Source: Trichoplax sp. H2
Lineage: Eukaryota > Placozoa > Uniplacotomia > Trichoplacea
Assembly: GCA_003344405.1 (NCBI GenBank)
Contig: NOWV01000017.1
Coordinates: 1-64,000, forward strand
Direction: 5' to 3'
Length of the DNA: 64,000 nucleotides
How positions within the stretch are numbered: the stretch's first letter is position 1; each line of letters starts with the position of its first letter. The position numbers and the translations under genes were made by a program. Shown here piece by piece: positions 1-19,045 of the stretch. The notes beneath the pieces were generated by a model. The model saw nothing but the letters and a program-made list of their open reading frames with translations. It ran no database searches and had not been told where the DNA came from.

Positions 1-43
1 TACTGAAGTCAGTACAGTACGCCGTAGCGTGACTACTGTACAG

Positions 44-475
44 TACTGTAGTTTAAAAGTCCATTTTCTTCTGTACTTTACTGTACTGTACTTACAGTAT
101 ACTGTACTGTACACTGTATTGCGCTAGAGCAGAAGTCACATGACTTTGCCCTGTCATACAGTACTGTAGATGCAACGGTAAGATAGCACAATGTACCGTA
201 CTGTACAGTACAGTACAGTACTGTAGTGTGTACTGTACACTTAAGACCAGGACAGGACTGCTAGAAATCTACTGTACTGTACTGTACAGTACAGGACTGG
301 GAAGTTAGCACTCTTCTGTACTGTACACTGTACAGCTCCATACTGTACAGTACTGTACTGTAGATTTCTAGCTGTCCTGTCCTGGTCTCCTAAATAAGTG
401 TACTGTACAGTACAGTACAGTACATTACTACTACAGTACAGTACACAGAAGCAGAGTAACGCTTGATTTGAGTCT
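44..475 (+). repeat. Duplicated unit, copy A
   Basis: The left flank (44-150) and right flank (about 333-475) match copy B at 496-605 and 811-960 almost base for base in direct orientation. The central block (168-316) matches copy B at 643-780 only as its reverse complement. Unit ends and inversion ends both lie in GTAC-type palindromic repeats. Confidence 0.85.
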
Positions 476-495
476 NNNNNNNNNNNNNNNNNNNN
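476..495. other. Assembly gap (20 N)
   Basis: Twenty undetermined bases lie exactly between the two copies of the 450-bp duplicated unit. The adjacency of the copies is therefore a scaffolding decision, not a sequenced junction. Confidence 1.
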
Positions 496-960
496 TACAG
501 TACTGTAGTTTAAAAGTCCATTTTCTTCTGTACTTTACTGTACTGTACTTACAGTATACTGTACTGTACACTGTATTGCGCTAGAGCAGAAGTCACATGA
601 CTTTGTCCTGTCATACAGTACTGTACAGTACAGTGTACAGTACAGAAGAGTGCTAACTTCCCAGTCCTGTACTGTACAGTACTGTAGATTTCTAGCAGTC
701 CTGTCCTGGTCTTAAGTGTACATACAGTACAGTACTGTACTGTAATGTACTGTACATTGTGCTATCTTACCGTTGCATCTACTGTACAGTACAGTACAGT
801 ACAGTACCGTGACAGCTCCGTACTGTACTGTAATGTACAGTACTGTAGATTTCTAGCTGTCCTGTCCTGGTCTCCTAAATAAGTGTACTGTACAGTACAG
901 TACAGTACATTACTACTACAGTACAGTACACAGAAGCAGAGTAACGCTTGATTTGAGTCT
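496..960 (+). repeat. Duplicated unit, copy B with inverted core
   Basis: Partner of copy A across the N gap. The flanks are direct repeats of copy A. The core at 643-780 is inverted relative to 168-316 and differs by small repeat-length changes. It could be a true tandem duplication or two haplotypes laid end to end. Confidence 0.85.
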
Positions 961-1250
961 CTTTTGACACTGTAAGCCTGCAGCCAATTTCTCAGTACTG
1001 TTAACTCTACTGTCTACTGTACTGTACTGTACAGTACAGTATAAATCAATCAATCAATAAATGACTAACAAGACTGGATGGTCTGGTTCCGGTCTACTGT
1101 ACAGTGTACTGTACAGTGTACAGTACACTGTACAGTATTACAATTCACTGGAGACTGGAGTGGGCTGTCTACAGTAATTTGTCTTAGCCTGTACTGTACC
1201 GTACAGTCTACAGTCTACAGTACACAGTACACAGTGGACAGTACCCACTT

Positions 1251-2530
1251 GGCTTGGCATCTCATCTTCTCAATAAACACCCTTCAGTTATCAATAACAT
1301 AATCAGTGACCGATCGCACTTTACTCTTCCACTCAACCGTAGTTTAGCACTCACTTCTTGCTGTAGTAAAATGATTCCAATTTTTCTAGTGATCGGTAAT
1401 CAACGCTTATTACCTCTACTCTAATATAGTATTATGACTACGTATCGTTTCCAATCGTTATCTACTTACTGCTACCACAAATCGTAACTAAAAACGCCAT
1501 CAATCCATTTTGTCCATCATTGGGTATCACTGCGCTAGCGTAGTCCAACTTCAAGAGACGTTGACGTCGACTGGCTTCCGTAACTTTTTGATTAAGAATA
1601 TCAAGGAAGAAGAAACACACACAATCGGTGGAAAATTGATTCATTTATTGTTGTCTGTCAGTGGCACCGAAGATAGAACAGCGATTTCGCTGATATGGCT
1701 AGCCCAGAACGCCAGCATGGATATGGCATTAATAAATTACGCTTAACTAGTAAGTAATAGACTGTTAGGTAACTAGCCTGGTGTTGATATGACACTTTTT
1801 TTCACAGCTATTCATTATAGGCGACGATACCACTATTCCCTAATGAAAGCCTCATATAAATTAAACTCTTTATCTTTGTAGCGGAGATTATTTCATCAAA
1901 AGTCATATTTTACCCTTCATAGGGGTACATTCCCGCAGTCTTTCATAGTTGATTCCATCTTTAATTTTACAACCCTTCATTATTTTGCAAAACTTTCGCT
2001 GCTTCCAAGGCAGACACGACGAAAGTTGATTGCTTCCATAGTATTTCTATTGTTTCTCTACTTTGAAGATTCAAAGTCGTTACCTTCGTGACCATTTTTT
2101 TAATCTTTTATTACTTTTTTATCTTATAAACATTCAATGCAGGCCACCACATACATACGACCATGTAATAAAACCTACTACGCTTAAAAATAAATTTCTC
2201 CAAACCTTTCCCCACATACATTATTACTTGTAGCATATCGCAGTAAGCAGTAACGATCGTGTTGATATTGACAAGCCATTAACCGTACTGTACTGTATAT
2301 ACACAGTACTCTGTGGTGTTATTGAAATGATTTGAATTAATGGATAGGTCTGTAGTAGTATACTTTGCAAGATTGAAATCCAGTACAGTATGGTAGTCGG
2401 TGATTATTGATGTGCTCTATTTTATAAAATTATGATCATAAATTCTCCAAACGTTCTGTTAAACGATTATAATAATCATTGTTTGAATATCTAAACTGTT
2501 GTCATCTCTGTTTTATGCAACCCGGAATAG
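1251..2530. other. Region upstream of SMURF; no gene assigned
   Basis: No confident gene was found. A 78-codon open frame (1510-1746, +) lacks an ATG and a nearby splice acceptor; it is listed as a weak candidate in the findings. The first coding exon of SMURF, expected to be short and to end with one base of a split codon, should lie here or further upstream but could not be recognised. Confidence 0.5.
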
Positions 2531-8245
<5,715 letters not shown>

Positions 8246-9612
8246 TCTTTGATAAAGTGGTTGTAAAATTCGTAGAAAAGATGCCAACTATAAGTTGGCT
8301 GAAACAAGCTCATAGCATAGCTACTGCTACCTTAACTCTATGAGTACGAACATTAAAATATTTTGATTTAACCTTGGAACAACACTCGATACCTTGAAGT
8401 TATCTACCACTGGAAAGTCAGTCATTTATTGCCATGAGAGTGATTAAATGTTCATGCAAGAATTCAAACGTTACTGTATTTATACAACATTGTTGAATGA
8501 ATGTTATAATGTAAATTGTACAGCTCTATAACTTTTTACAGCGTTATTGTTCTTAAAAGAGAATGAAAAAATAATTTAGTCACTGGCGTAATCAACACAG
8601 ATGATTTTATGAATACAGATGACTCATAACAATGTAATCATTTATAATATATATTACGGTATCTCTATCACTCTAATATAAGAATATTATGTGTACCTTA
8701 CAATGTATTCTTACGTAAAGAAACTTCCATTTAATGTATGTTTCCATTTACACTTGATGAGTGAGATACAGAAAAGAATATAATTATCATACTCGACAAA
8801 ATATAATTATCCCAGAAGTATAATATGCTATACTTAAATATAATATCGTTTTTAAAATTTTATATTCACTTCAATTGAAACAATCTGATAAATCGCCACT
8901 AGTACAACGGACGAGTTCAGGATAATTGTAAATGCTCGCTTAACAAACTGTTTCAATCTTTCTTTTATTTGTACCTATATTGAAGAAGTTTAATTGTGAC
9001 GGTTGATATAGATTGCTGTACCCAATAAAAGAAATGATTTTATTATTGATTAAAAAATAAGAAACCGTAATCAATGACCATATTTATCATTGAACTTACG
9101 ATTTTATGCTCGCGATGATATCAGTTAAGGACAAAGTTTGCGACATAAATTTGTAGCTCAAGCATCTCAGTAATCACAGTCTTTCATATACTTTTACGGG
9201 TATTCGCAACGAATTGTTTTTAGATTGATCAAATCATATTATAAGTATTCACCTACTGTATTTCACATACCTATGCTGCTAATTTAAAAGGTGTCCTGTC
9301 GTACCTAGCTATTTCAGATTAATAGACACCCTAGCTGTAATTTACTGCATTTATGAATTTTAAATATATTTTTTGAATGATGACAAGTTTGGAAGCAGCT
9401 TTAATGCAATATTCTAATTTATTCAATGAAAATTCATGAGCCTAGATCCTATTTATTACATTATAATCGAACACAAAATAATCGTTATGATATATAGTTA
9501 TATGTACGCTTACTTTAGATACGATTCTTTACTTATTTACTAGGTAGTAGATGCAATGCTCTCAGTGATACGTTTGTGTACAACAATAAATTCGCTATTG
9601 GGGAGAAAAACA
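8246..9612. other. Convergent intergenic region
   Basis: About 1.4 kb between the SMURF stop and the DAGLB copy 1 stop. It is AT-rich with no coding signal seen, and presumably holds both 3' UTRs and polyadenylation sites. Confidence 0.6.
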
Positions 9613-12600
9613 TTAGCTTGGCAACTCTTCTTTAACCGAAATTTGCTGTTTAATTTTATTCAACATTGCCATCGAAGCTGCAAGCATGTGATCTGAAATC
9701 ATGGTGCTTTCAACCTTTATAACATTAAAGTTTTCCGGATAATTCCAATAGGCATGGTACTGGTCAGTATTATATTGACTGAAATTAATGAAAAGAATAT
9801 CTGTTTAGGTTTACGTGCCTATTAATTCATTCATTATACAGTTGTACAGTAATTCCTAGTTAAACAAAACGTAGTGCTACGGTATTTAGCTCTAACGAGA
9901 AGCTTGAAGTCATCAAGAAAGAGAAATCAATGTTTTCCTTTGAAAATTCTAAGTATTAAATATATAGCAGACTTAGCTAAACAACTATAATATCTCCTAG
10001 TAGAATAATTTCATTCGTACACGTCAAAATAAAATGAAATTATTGTGTCTCTTTTACAACAGCAGATACATCAATCTTTTTTTATGTAACACTGTACTGT
10101 ATACGTTGAAAATGTTTCCTATGGCTTCTCAGCTAATTCTATGAGAAGTCTGGAATTTTTTCAATTTGGGGTAGTGTTCTATTAATTCACACTCCGTCTA
10201 ACTAGAACATTTTTTTGTAGCTGCAGTTAGCGTAGTGAAAAGCGTCGGACGTTTCACTTTGGCGATCTAAAACAGTTTACTGTCAGCAATTTACAGTGTC
10301 ACATATCCCTGAAGTACAAAATCAATAGTGGAATTTGCCAGCGACCAGTTTCTAATAGGTTTCTTTCTAGAGGTCCGTGAGTTTGCTAGGATAAAACTGA
10401 CTCTGAATTAAGTTAGTCGTCCTTGTAGTAAATTTCACTATCGACTTTGTACCTCAGTGAATTATTCATAACATACTAGCAGTAAATGCCGGCTACAATA
10501 ATATACAGCAATGGATCTGGCACATCATAGCAGGATTGCAACCTTCATTTCTATATCACATACTCGTCTGAGTTTATTGTCGTAGAATTCACTTATTTAC
10601 TCGCTCACTCACTCAGTAATTTTGAGTTTACTGTCGTATAATTGTAGAGTATCTCATAACTATATAGAAGTACATCTATCATGGAGCCAATGGCCTCCAT
10701 TTCTTAGTCATAGGCTTTACTCCATTTTTAACGCTATCCATAAAGAGCTCCAACTAGTTCTGACACTACTGATACACCCCTACAACGTCATACTGTACTC
10801 TACTCTACTCTACTTGAAGGAGAAACAGTAACTACAGTATCAGGACACGTAGCCAGCATACTGAAATACAGTATACTGTAGTAGTTTCAGTGGCGACATT
10901 TTTTCACAAGGAAGCAAAAATTCTGAAGAAAATATAAGCTAAAAGATAATTTTGGATTCTATTTCTATGAATTGCTTTAGTAAACTATTCCTACTTGTTT
11001 CTAGTCTCTTTTACTAAGTGGACAATCCGACCAGGTAGATACAGTTTAGCGGATACTAATGTCTTGACGTTAAATTCATTGAAAAAATCTTCGTCTTCCT
11101 CATCTTGGGTAATGAGAGGTAAAATGGATTTCTTTTCTTCTTTTCCCGGATCATCAATATCTTCATTTGTATCTGCAACTTCTACATTGACCTCACGATC
11201 TTCTCTGTCTTGTGACATATAATTGGAGCAACAACAGCAGCCGGCCAAAAAGACTTTATACTAGCGGTTATAAAACAATATTATTATTATATTGAAGTGT
11301 CTATTGGAACAGCAAGTTCTTATTCTTGGATACTGTAGTAGTATTACTTTATTCATGCTAGTTGCTCATTGGATCTGTAAATTCAAGTTTACCTTGGGAA
11401 TTCGACTTGATCGAATAGTCAATAGTAATTTGTTTCTTAAATCTTCCATATTTTGAAGGCTAACCCTATCAGATTGAATTTTTGAAATAACTTTGTTCAG
11501 TGTATTAACCAATGCAGTAGTAAGAAAGCAAAATTCAAACTAGAGAAGATCGAAATTTCATCAAGAATCTTACTATTAGACGTAGAAGCGAATAGGCCTT
11601 ACCTCGTTACTAAATCACATCCTGTGACTACCGAGATGACGAAATCTCGTGCGTATTTTGAAAGTTCAAAACTACAATAGGCAAAGAAAAAAGGGAGTGC
11701 ATGTATATGAAATAGGATCAAGTTTGATACCGATTTAAATGGTTTACAAGTCGAGTAGTAATAATTATTGGGACATGTCAATGATTCTCTTAGCTAAATG
11801 CTACACCTCTAATTTTTTCTATCGCATTATGCAACAAATTGCAACGCGATTGAATATTATTTTGTATCCAAAATAAAAATATTCCCAATGCAGCGTAAAT
11901 GATATAGAACATGCTGGCCATGAGAAGCCGATCATTTGAATTAATTAACAATGTACAGTACGCGGAAAATAGGACTAGGCCATTGCATACCAGCTCTAAA
12001 AGAGGTAGTTAACTTAGATGTCGTCGGTTTCACAGAACTGTAAATCTAAAAAATTTAATTCGCAAGGGGAATTATATAATTCACTATTATTGATTACTCT
12101 CATGAATGGAATGCGACTAATACATTAGTATGCTGAAATACTGTATGTACGCTGTGGCACTACATGCTAACTCCATTTCTAGAGACATTGATAGTAGTAA
12201 TGGTACCTTCAAGTATAAATAAATTACCCATGGCTCAATGCCAGGAAATGCGAGTGATAGTTAATGACAATGACGGAAATTAAATACTGACTACTTGGTT
12301 ATATTACATATGCGCATTTCAGTTTCATAGTCGTAATTTACCACTGATAAATAACCTACCTAACGAGTCCGCCAGGCGGAGAATATGCAAAACATCGTAG
12401 TTTAGGATAATCTGGTTTCATTAAAATGGATAGTATTGCTGCTACACCAGCTCCTAGCGAATGTCCAACAATAATCAAATCGTAATCCTAATCGTAAATT
12501 AAGCAATGTTAGCAATTGATATCGTTCGTCATTTGCTCAATTATTCATTTACTGTTGAAGCAGATCAAGTTAGGTTGTTATTCTCCTGCATTTATTATCC

Positions 12601-15600
12601 AATATCGATGTCACATACGCGTATATCTAGTGGTTATTTCAATCTTAATTTCTCTTATTGATCTTACCGGATGCTCGTTGAATGCAGGCTCTAATAATTT
12701 TTGGCTTTTTAATTTCTCCTTTAATACTTTAGCAGATTCACACATACCCTAGTAAATGTTATGGAAGCATTATTTTGACTAAATTATACTGAACTTGCAA
12801 TCATTTCAATGGTAATGCAAGTACACCGCATCACCATGAATCTGAGTTAAACGTATCATCCACTATTGAAATTTTACTATCTAATTGTTATCAGAATGAT
12901 GCAAAAATTCGTATATAACGTAAGGAGTGTAACATTGTTGCTTAAGTAATAAGTACCCTTTAATAAATTTAATATCATGCTGTATTATTGATTAGAGAAT
13001 CGTGACTGCTAAATAGACATAAAACGTTATAGCTACCTTATGGCCAGATGTATCGTGATATCCAGGAATGTCTAACTCTGCTGGCACCGCTAATAAGTCT
13101 GTTATTGCGTCATTTAAAGACATTGTCCCACGGATTGCTAATATAACTTTCTTCTTGCAGTGGTCATAGGCGACAAAAAACGGGAGCTCGTATAGCTAGA
13201 ATCAAGTCAAGTAGAGATTTAATTTCGTTTTAAAGTACAGTAATTACCGTGCAATTAACTATGTCTAAGTTTCAAATAGATACAATGAAATGATTAATTT
13301 TCTATCAAACTGTCAATCTTATGATTATACTGTACGGGTAGTAGTACTAGACTATTAGTACCTAATGAACAACTATTCCACTATTTGTGCATCCTAAGTA
13401 AAATCCCAAAATTTCTGTAGGAAATACGTCTATTTATAGTACTCACATCGTTACAATATGATGCAACAATAATATCCTCATCGTCAAATCCACTTTGTAA
13501 CTTTAATGCGGCGTAATTACACTCACAACAATTATCATTTATAATGATCGTGCCAGAATTGCGTAGCGGACGCGCACATGAGCAACATCTAATAAATCGT
13601 AAGAGAAGTAAAAGGAGAATAATGTTTACTAATCATGCATAACATCAGGTAAATAGATAGCTACATCTATCCAAATATTAGATTGATTTCTATCAAATAT
13701 GCCTCATTCGGTATCCCAATAGAAATTTCAACGCAAACATATTTGATACTCAACATTTCTCTAATCTATCTAGTAACCTATATTTTGGTACAAGTTTGCA
13801 AGGAGCTGTTAGAAAATGCTGTAGAACACATAATGGCCAACCATAGGCAGCATCAGCATAATGAATATAATAGGAAATGTCTTGAAGAATATTCTCTTCA
13901 TCCTACGTAAGATTTATAGAAAATATTTAAATAACAACTTATTTATCCGAATTCCTTGCCTATAGTGAACAATACTGTATCTATGGATACAGTACAAAGC
14001 AAACTAGGCAGTAAGCTTAATCTCTCAGGGGTTACTTGGGGTATTTTAGCGCGAAGTAAAAGGATTTAATTAAATAATGAATTTCTTCGATTATGTAATA
14101 TTTTTACGCAGTATATCTAAATAACAATTGTTTTATAAAATCGTTAAAACCGATAGCATCATACTACAGTAGATTTGCAAGGCAAACTGGTAATTTTCCA
14201 GTAAAGATTGACTTATCATTGCTGATCACACCGCTATGGCATCAATGTAAACGAAAAATGTTATGGGGCTTATCCAGGTTTTATTAAACGTTGAATTTAG
14301 GGTTATAAACAGCAATAGATTGGTATGCTCGTTATGCACTTCAATTATTATAAATTACATGATAACCGACTAAATAGTTCTCTATTTGAATTCGAAAGTA
14401 ATTGGTATGCCAAAACTACAGTATATAGTATTCGACTTGCTTGCGTGATATAAGCAAAAGTTTTTCCTTGTAAATTATCACTTAAGCTGGATGTATGTAT
14501 ATTAAAAGCATAGCTCTAACCCGCAGAGTACGATATTAAAAAAGAGTCTATAAAATTGGGGGAATGGACTGGCAGTAAAGTAGTTAACATTATCAATTTT
14601 TTAATTAGAACTTAAGTCTAACTGATATTATAATGTCAACTAATAGATAGATTATCGAATATTTTTAATTGACATGAGAACTATACAACAATGAACCTGA
14701 TCGATGAATTACAGAATACCAGTATACGTGTACAATTGTGGTACTGTTAGACTTAGTAGTGACTTAGATAAAAATCATGTTTATAGAACTTTGTTAATTA
14801 TTGTGCTTATTGTAGTTAGAAGAACGGAAGGCATTGGTGTATCATCTTTGCGTGAGTCTGTTTTAGCATTATACCTGGATGGAACATATTGTAATATTGT
14901 AACCAGATAAAGGGCATATTGCTTATTCTAATTCTTACTGCGTATGAGTGTGGTACATATATGTGATTAGATACTCTGTAGTTCAGTATTTTAACCTGTT
15001 AGATGGGGTTATTTCGATGTTAATGTAAAATAATTTTCAAACAAATTTTTGTCGATTAATGTGCTCGAATACATCAATTAAATTTCTGTGTTATTTCACA
15101 TGTTTGCCTATGCTTACAGTAGATTAAGTTTTGAGATTGATAAATTGCATAGATATAATTGAAATAATTGTGGTGGATAAAAAGTGCGGTTTATTAATCA
15201 GCTGTGAAACAGGCAATGAAAGCTGCGTCTATTCATTAAAGTTAGCGCTTTAAATCACGAGAGATAACTTAATGATATTATTCATAAAAAGTGAACAAAC
15301 ATTTTTCTTAATCTTAAATCTTATACCCACTATTGTCAGAACGATATCCAAGACGACAACAATGGCATATGTCAATTGCCATTTTCATTTAATGAATGAT
15401 GACGTTTGGAATTAAATAATCATCAGATAAAGGATATTAGTTTTAGATAGTTCCTCTTAATGTGCAATTTTAAAAATAATTGCTTTCCCTATACCCAATG
15501 TTCTACGACTAAATGATCTTAATCAAATGTCATACCTTGTTGCTCAAATCCATTCTTCTAGCTGGAGTAAATTGCTTTTGGATCACTTGCTGTTCAAACG

Positions 15601-18600
15601 TGATTGAATAACAATCATTTCAGATTAATTATTTGTGGAATATGACTTGTACATTGGAATTACATTACTGTTATAAATAAACTCGATTCAAGACAACAAT
15701 GAGGTTATAGACAATGTCAAGACGTTATGTTATTAAACCTAGGCAATCGGTCCAACTAATACTAAATATAGTCTATATGTACTCAAACGTAAGGATAAAC
15801 AATCCAGACACAAGTTAACTTAATCGTTTTACTGAAGGGTAATTTATATTCATCTAAAAGATGTCATTTATGCTATCGTTTTTACTGGTATTTAGAATAT
15901 GAAGTTTCGCAGCATCAATTAAATGGAAACTAGCAAAATCACACTGGATTATGTCTTGCCAATAAAATGGTACGATAAAAATCGTTTTACAAATGCGTGT
16001 TTTTACAGTTAATAAATTAAATCAGCTATACTATACTAAGAAATAAGAATTATTTCAACAAATTTGTATTACCGTTCCTCTCCATGGTAGAATATATTTT
16101 TCATCATACCGTTGTCGTTGTTGTAATAAGAATAAACCGGCTGCAACATCCGTAGGTACAGTATTTGTATTTCTGAAAAAGGTAGCGAAGATGGTCGCTA
16201 AATCTGTATAGATTGCTTGATTACTGTCATTAACTCTACTGCAGCAACACAAATGACGACATCTTGTTTCCCATACTTGCTGAGCTAATTTGTAACTAAT
16301 TGATGGATCTACGAATAGAAAATTAGAAATTTATTATAATTATATCATAAAATCGATCATCAATAGTCTATTCAGGAATTTTGATCTCAATATTTTATCA
16401 ATAATAGTACGATGCCCGTTTATCTAAACTGAATTAGTAAAATCTTTACTTATGATGCCTTCCAATATCTTCAACTGGGTTATTTATTTTCTATACGATC
16501 TATGAATGACTTCTGATGTGTTACAAGATGCTATAGATTCTTTCATTTCGGTTCGTCTCATATATTTTGAATGACTCCGCTAGTCATTCGTTTGGTGTAT
16601 AGAATAGCTAAGTTAGTCTTAGAATGAAATATTGTATATTATTGAGGTTATTCAGTAATAGCATTGGGAGCAGATTGAAGCACAAACGTTTCTACTGATT
16701 GGTCTTATCTTACTCTGTGGTATGGTAAATTAGTACCTATTAATGGCTTTAATATACAGCAACAACTATTCCATAGTTGTTGCTGTTATCTTCTCTCTTA
16801 TAGACATTTATCTAATCATTCGGTATTTATCCTCTGACAGTAAAACTTTTATCATCCTCTAAGGTATAATTAGTTATCAGTTTTAGTTATTAGTAAACTA
16901 CGTGGTTGGTATTGTTGTAGGGAATCGCAAGCCCATTAATTTTATATCCCAATCCATCACAATGAATTAACAAGCTATTTTCTTTTATCCTTGTAGTTAT
17001 CCGATGTACTACAATCTGTTTTAACTAATGTATTAATTTCACATTATAGTACTTACCCAGATTACCGTCTCGTTTAACTGATCCCAATGGATCAAATACA
17101 CAATAGGTGAAAATAATTCCAAAAGCAAGCAGGCACCAATTGGTTATCACAGCGACTTTAACGATAATGATATCTTCATCTGGGCAATGCCGACTATCAT
17201 CAAATGACCAATAAGTGCCTAAAATATTCAAGGCTATCTCGGGTATAGTAAAAAATAATCTTAAATAAAGTAAGAGCGGCATTTTCTGTCTGGCTTTGGC
17301 GTTAGTTATTGTGCCACGGCTGCTTATAATCCATGTTGCGCTGTCTATTATTAAAAGTACCACCAATAATACAATAAATGCAATCAAAAAGACTTGAATT
17401 ATTCGACCACTTGGACAGTGATAGCTACTTGCGTGAAGATGGCAGACAATACTGAAAAATATCAACCTATTATGGTATTAGGTGTCTGATAGAAATCAAA
17501 CCTAGCAAGGAATTGCAAATAAATATTTAAGGGTATTGTGAACTAATAACGGATATGTTAGACCGGATCACAAATATAAAAAGTTAGCACCTTGCAAATA
17601 AAAACAATAATAGATCAATTTGATTGATATGATATCCTTGTAGAGAAATCCGAACTTTCTTCTCTGATATTATTTAGCAATACAGAAGCATTACTTTGTT
17701 ATGATCTTTTATCTCTTAATACAATGATGGTCACATTGATCAGTTATTAGACGCTGATAACCAAGTTCTGTATTAAGACCTTGTTGCCAGCAATTCCTTA
17801 TTGGTGTCATTTGAGCAAAATGGCTCACATAGAGATCTATTTGATTCACAAACATCGAACGAAATCTTTGACAGTTTGTGTAATTGAGTTATCGGGCGCA
17901 CAATCAGATGAGAAATTAATGGAGATTTAAGCTTAAAAATTATATCCAAGTTCATCAATAATCCATATACCTTCTCCATACATTGCAATTTTTTAGAGGG
18001 CATTAAGGATTTTTATTAAGAAGTACTCGAGCTAAGCTCTCCATGATCAATCCCCTTTAATTAAGAACTCTCTAAATATTATAATGGCTTGCGGTATTAT
18101 CTTAAATTATGTGATCAAATATGATCAGCAATTGCATCTTTACGTTTCTCAGTTAAGAATAATTGTTCTACTATGTATTACTATTTCTAAATACGTGTTC
18201 TGCTACTTATACTAAATTTCCAACGAAAGTGTTTACAGTTTCTTTCCTGTTAGCTTTATACCGATTCAGCTGCCAAACAAACAATAAAGTACACAAACGT
18301 ACAGCTTAATAAGAGAGGAAATGTGACAATAGATGTAAAATTATTTGGATCAAATTGACAGCGAATAATTAATGCGCTACTAATGTACGTCAAAGACAAA
18401 TTATAACTTTTATTAAATATACGGCACGATACGTTAACTACCCTAATTTGGAAGATACTCTATACTTTTCCAAAAAGGCAATCAGCTAAAGCTGTGATCG
18501 ACTGCAAACATTGTCTCGCCTATATGTTATTTTACTACTCTTCATTTTTATTACTGTCAATTGAATTAGCGATGTAATCATTATATCGTTTTAAGTATTA

Positions 18601-19045
18601 GGTCAACGATTAAGAATGGTAAAGTAATCTAGACTAATAATATGACTATTTCAGTATCATTAATTTTTATAAGTAGATTACGCGTTTGTATCAATTGTGG
18701 GAATTCCCGCTTTTTTAAAGAATTGATTTTAACAAACTCAAATTTAAAACATCGACACACTTTTTCAACATTGAAGCCTCATGAAACATATGCTTCAGTT
18801 CTCCAGTACGATAGCAGGATCAGATACAAGGACAATAATTGTAGTAACGATATGGAAAAATTGTAATAAACGAAAACTAGATAAATTGCGGAACTAGGAG
18901 TAAAACGAATACTACTATGCCCGTATTTGTAGCATGTAAATTGTAATTACCAAATTGTTCGTAATATGAAACTGAAAAATCCAAAGCAAACCAAATCATC
19001 ACTGCCAATGCCCCAATAGCGTCCAAATGCCGTCAATGCCGGCAT
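9613..19045 (-). CDS. DAGLB: DAGLB-like diacylglycerol lipase, copy 1
   Basis: An sn-1-specific diacylglycerol lipase that hydrolyses diacylglycerol to 2-acylglycerols such as 2-arachidonoylglycerol at the plasma membrane. Thirteen exons (descending): 19045-18951, 17466-17057, 16308-16073, 15589-15536, 13902-13778, 13588-13447, 13195-13037, 12748-12668, 12487-12360, 11671-11603, 11465-11393, 11260-10995, 9778-9613. They total 2004 nt, or 667 aa against 672 in human DAGLB. The N-terminus ([14 protein letters not shown]) and four TM segments precede a lipase core. The nucleophile is Ser444 in GHSLGAG and the Asp is D496 in TGCDLVTR; these align with human DAGLB S443 and D495. A His follows in ISDHM. 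The exon at 11260-10995 encodes the regulatory insert, with a Cys cluster (AGCCCCSNY) and a very acidic stretch before LYLPGRIVH. The start is the first ATG of exon 1, at the same place in all three copies. Confidence 0.93.
16756..16786. repeat. Perfect 13-bp inverted repeat
   Basis: ACAGCAACAACTA at 16756-16768 is followed by a 5-nt loop and its exact reverse complement at 16774-16786. It lies in the third-exon-side intron of DAGLB copy 1 and would form a hairpin in the transcript of either strand. Confidence 0.85.

Larger units (their letters stand above)
1..1250. repeat. Dense GTACTGTAC/GTACAGTAC repeat field
   Basis: The stretch is built mainly from interleaved TACTGTAC and GTACAGTAC units. 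These form the self-complementary 12-mer TACTGTACAGTA many times over, separated by short unique spacers. No convincing coding potential is seen, and the small ORFs here are repeat translations. The same motif recurs in smaller clusters later in the window, so it is a dispersed genomic repeat and not a local one. Confidence 0.9.

Noticed and set aside
1078-1302. 74-codon plus-strand ORF
   Set aside because: Mostly a translation of GTACAG/ACTGTA repeats.
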